A DNA stretch of 5,715 nucleotides from positions 1 to 5,715 of the forward strand of contig JACCZI010000242.1 of the NCBI GenBank assembly GCA_013696015.1, read 5' to 3'. The notes beneath the pieces are model-generated. The model was not told where the DNA came from. It did not search any database and worked only from the letters and a program-made list of their open reading frames with translations. Positions 5,645-5,715 of the stretch are shown in pieces. The stretch is from Nocardioidaceae bacterium. GTDB lineage: Bacteria > Actinomycetota > Actinomycetes > Propionibacteriales > Nocardioidaceae. The translations under genes were made by a program, and so were the position numbers. Every line of letters starts with the position of its first letter. Positions within the stretch are counted from its first letter, which is position 1.

Positions 5645-5715
5645 CGCAGGCCGAACGCCGTCCTCACGCCGGTAAGACCGCGCGCGACATCAACGAGGCG
5701 ATCCGCTACACGATG
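5641..5715 (+). CDS. hemQ: Coproheme decarboxylase HemQ, N-terminal part (cut by window edge)
   Basis: Twenty-five codons are visible, ending ARDINEAIRYTM at the window edge. The segment N-E-A-I-R-Y-T-M matches the start of the first strand in actinobacterial HemQ (chlorite dismutase-like family), where it usually continues as W-S-V-F. HemQ oxidatively decarboxylates iron-coproporphyrin III to heme b, the last step of the coproporphyrin-dependent pathway. The ATG at 5641 overlaps the hemY stop by 4 nt, and there is no independent ribosome site, which points to translational coupling. hemY followed by hemQ is the standard actinobacterial order. The catalytic tyrosine and heme-ligand histidine lie outside the window, so the call depends on the short N-terminus plus context. 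Confidence 0.82.
   Translation, partial: MTQAERRPHAGKTARDINEAIRYTM

Overview
The window comes from a GC-rich (roughly 70% by eye) bacterial chromosome and reads as an actinobacterium. The reasons are the GC-rich third codon positions, a DUF3000 gene next to an RNase D gene, a Gram-positive type HemY, and a hemQ gene, which marks the coproporphyrin-dependent heme route. I cannot fix the genus. TTA leucine codons occur in ordinary genes (two in the RNase D gene, one in hemE).

Layout, left to right. (1) Positions 1-193, minus strand: the first 64 codons of an FTR1/EfeU-type iron permease, cut by the window edge. (2) Positions 223-241: a strong DtxR/IdeR-type iron box in front of that permease. 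It overlaps the last two codons and the stop of the next gene. (3) Positions 233-1480, minus: an RNase D family exonuclease with an HRDC domain. (4) Positions 1485-2066, minus: a DUF3000 protein, 4 nt upstream of the RNase D gene and so probably co-transcribed with it. (5) Positions 2067-2115: a short divergent control region. (6) Positions 2116-3177, plus: hemE. (7) Positions 3165-4154, minus: a membrane-anchored DUF4349 protein, convergent with hemE and overlapping its end by 13 bp. (8) Positions 4155-4240: a second divergent control region. (9) Positions 4241-5644, plus: hemY (coproporphyrinogen oxidase). (10) Position 5641 to the window end, plus: the first 25 codons of hemQ, joined to hemY by an ATGA stop/start overlap. 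No stretch longer than 300 bases lacks a gene, and I see no RNA genes, mobile elements or CRISPR arrays.

How it works together. HemE makes coproporphyrinogen III, HemY oxidises it to coproporphyrin III, and HemQ performs the last decarboxylations after iron insertion by a ferrochelatase not in this window. A ferric/ferrous iron permease under an apparent iron-repressor site lies at the other end of the window, so iron uptake and heme synthesis are chromosomal neighbours. The DUF4349 gene separates hemE from hemY on the opposite strand, so the two heme genes probably have separate promoters.

I found no clear sign of an undescribed system. The most informative signals are the iron box that doubles as the end of the RNase D reading frame, and the two uncharacterised proteins (DUF3000, DUF4349) embedded in the heme region.
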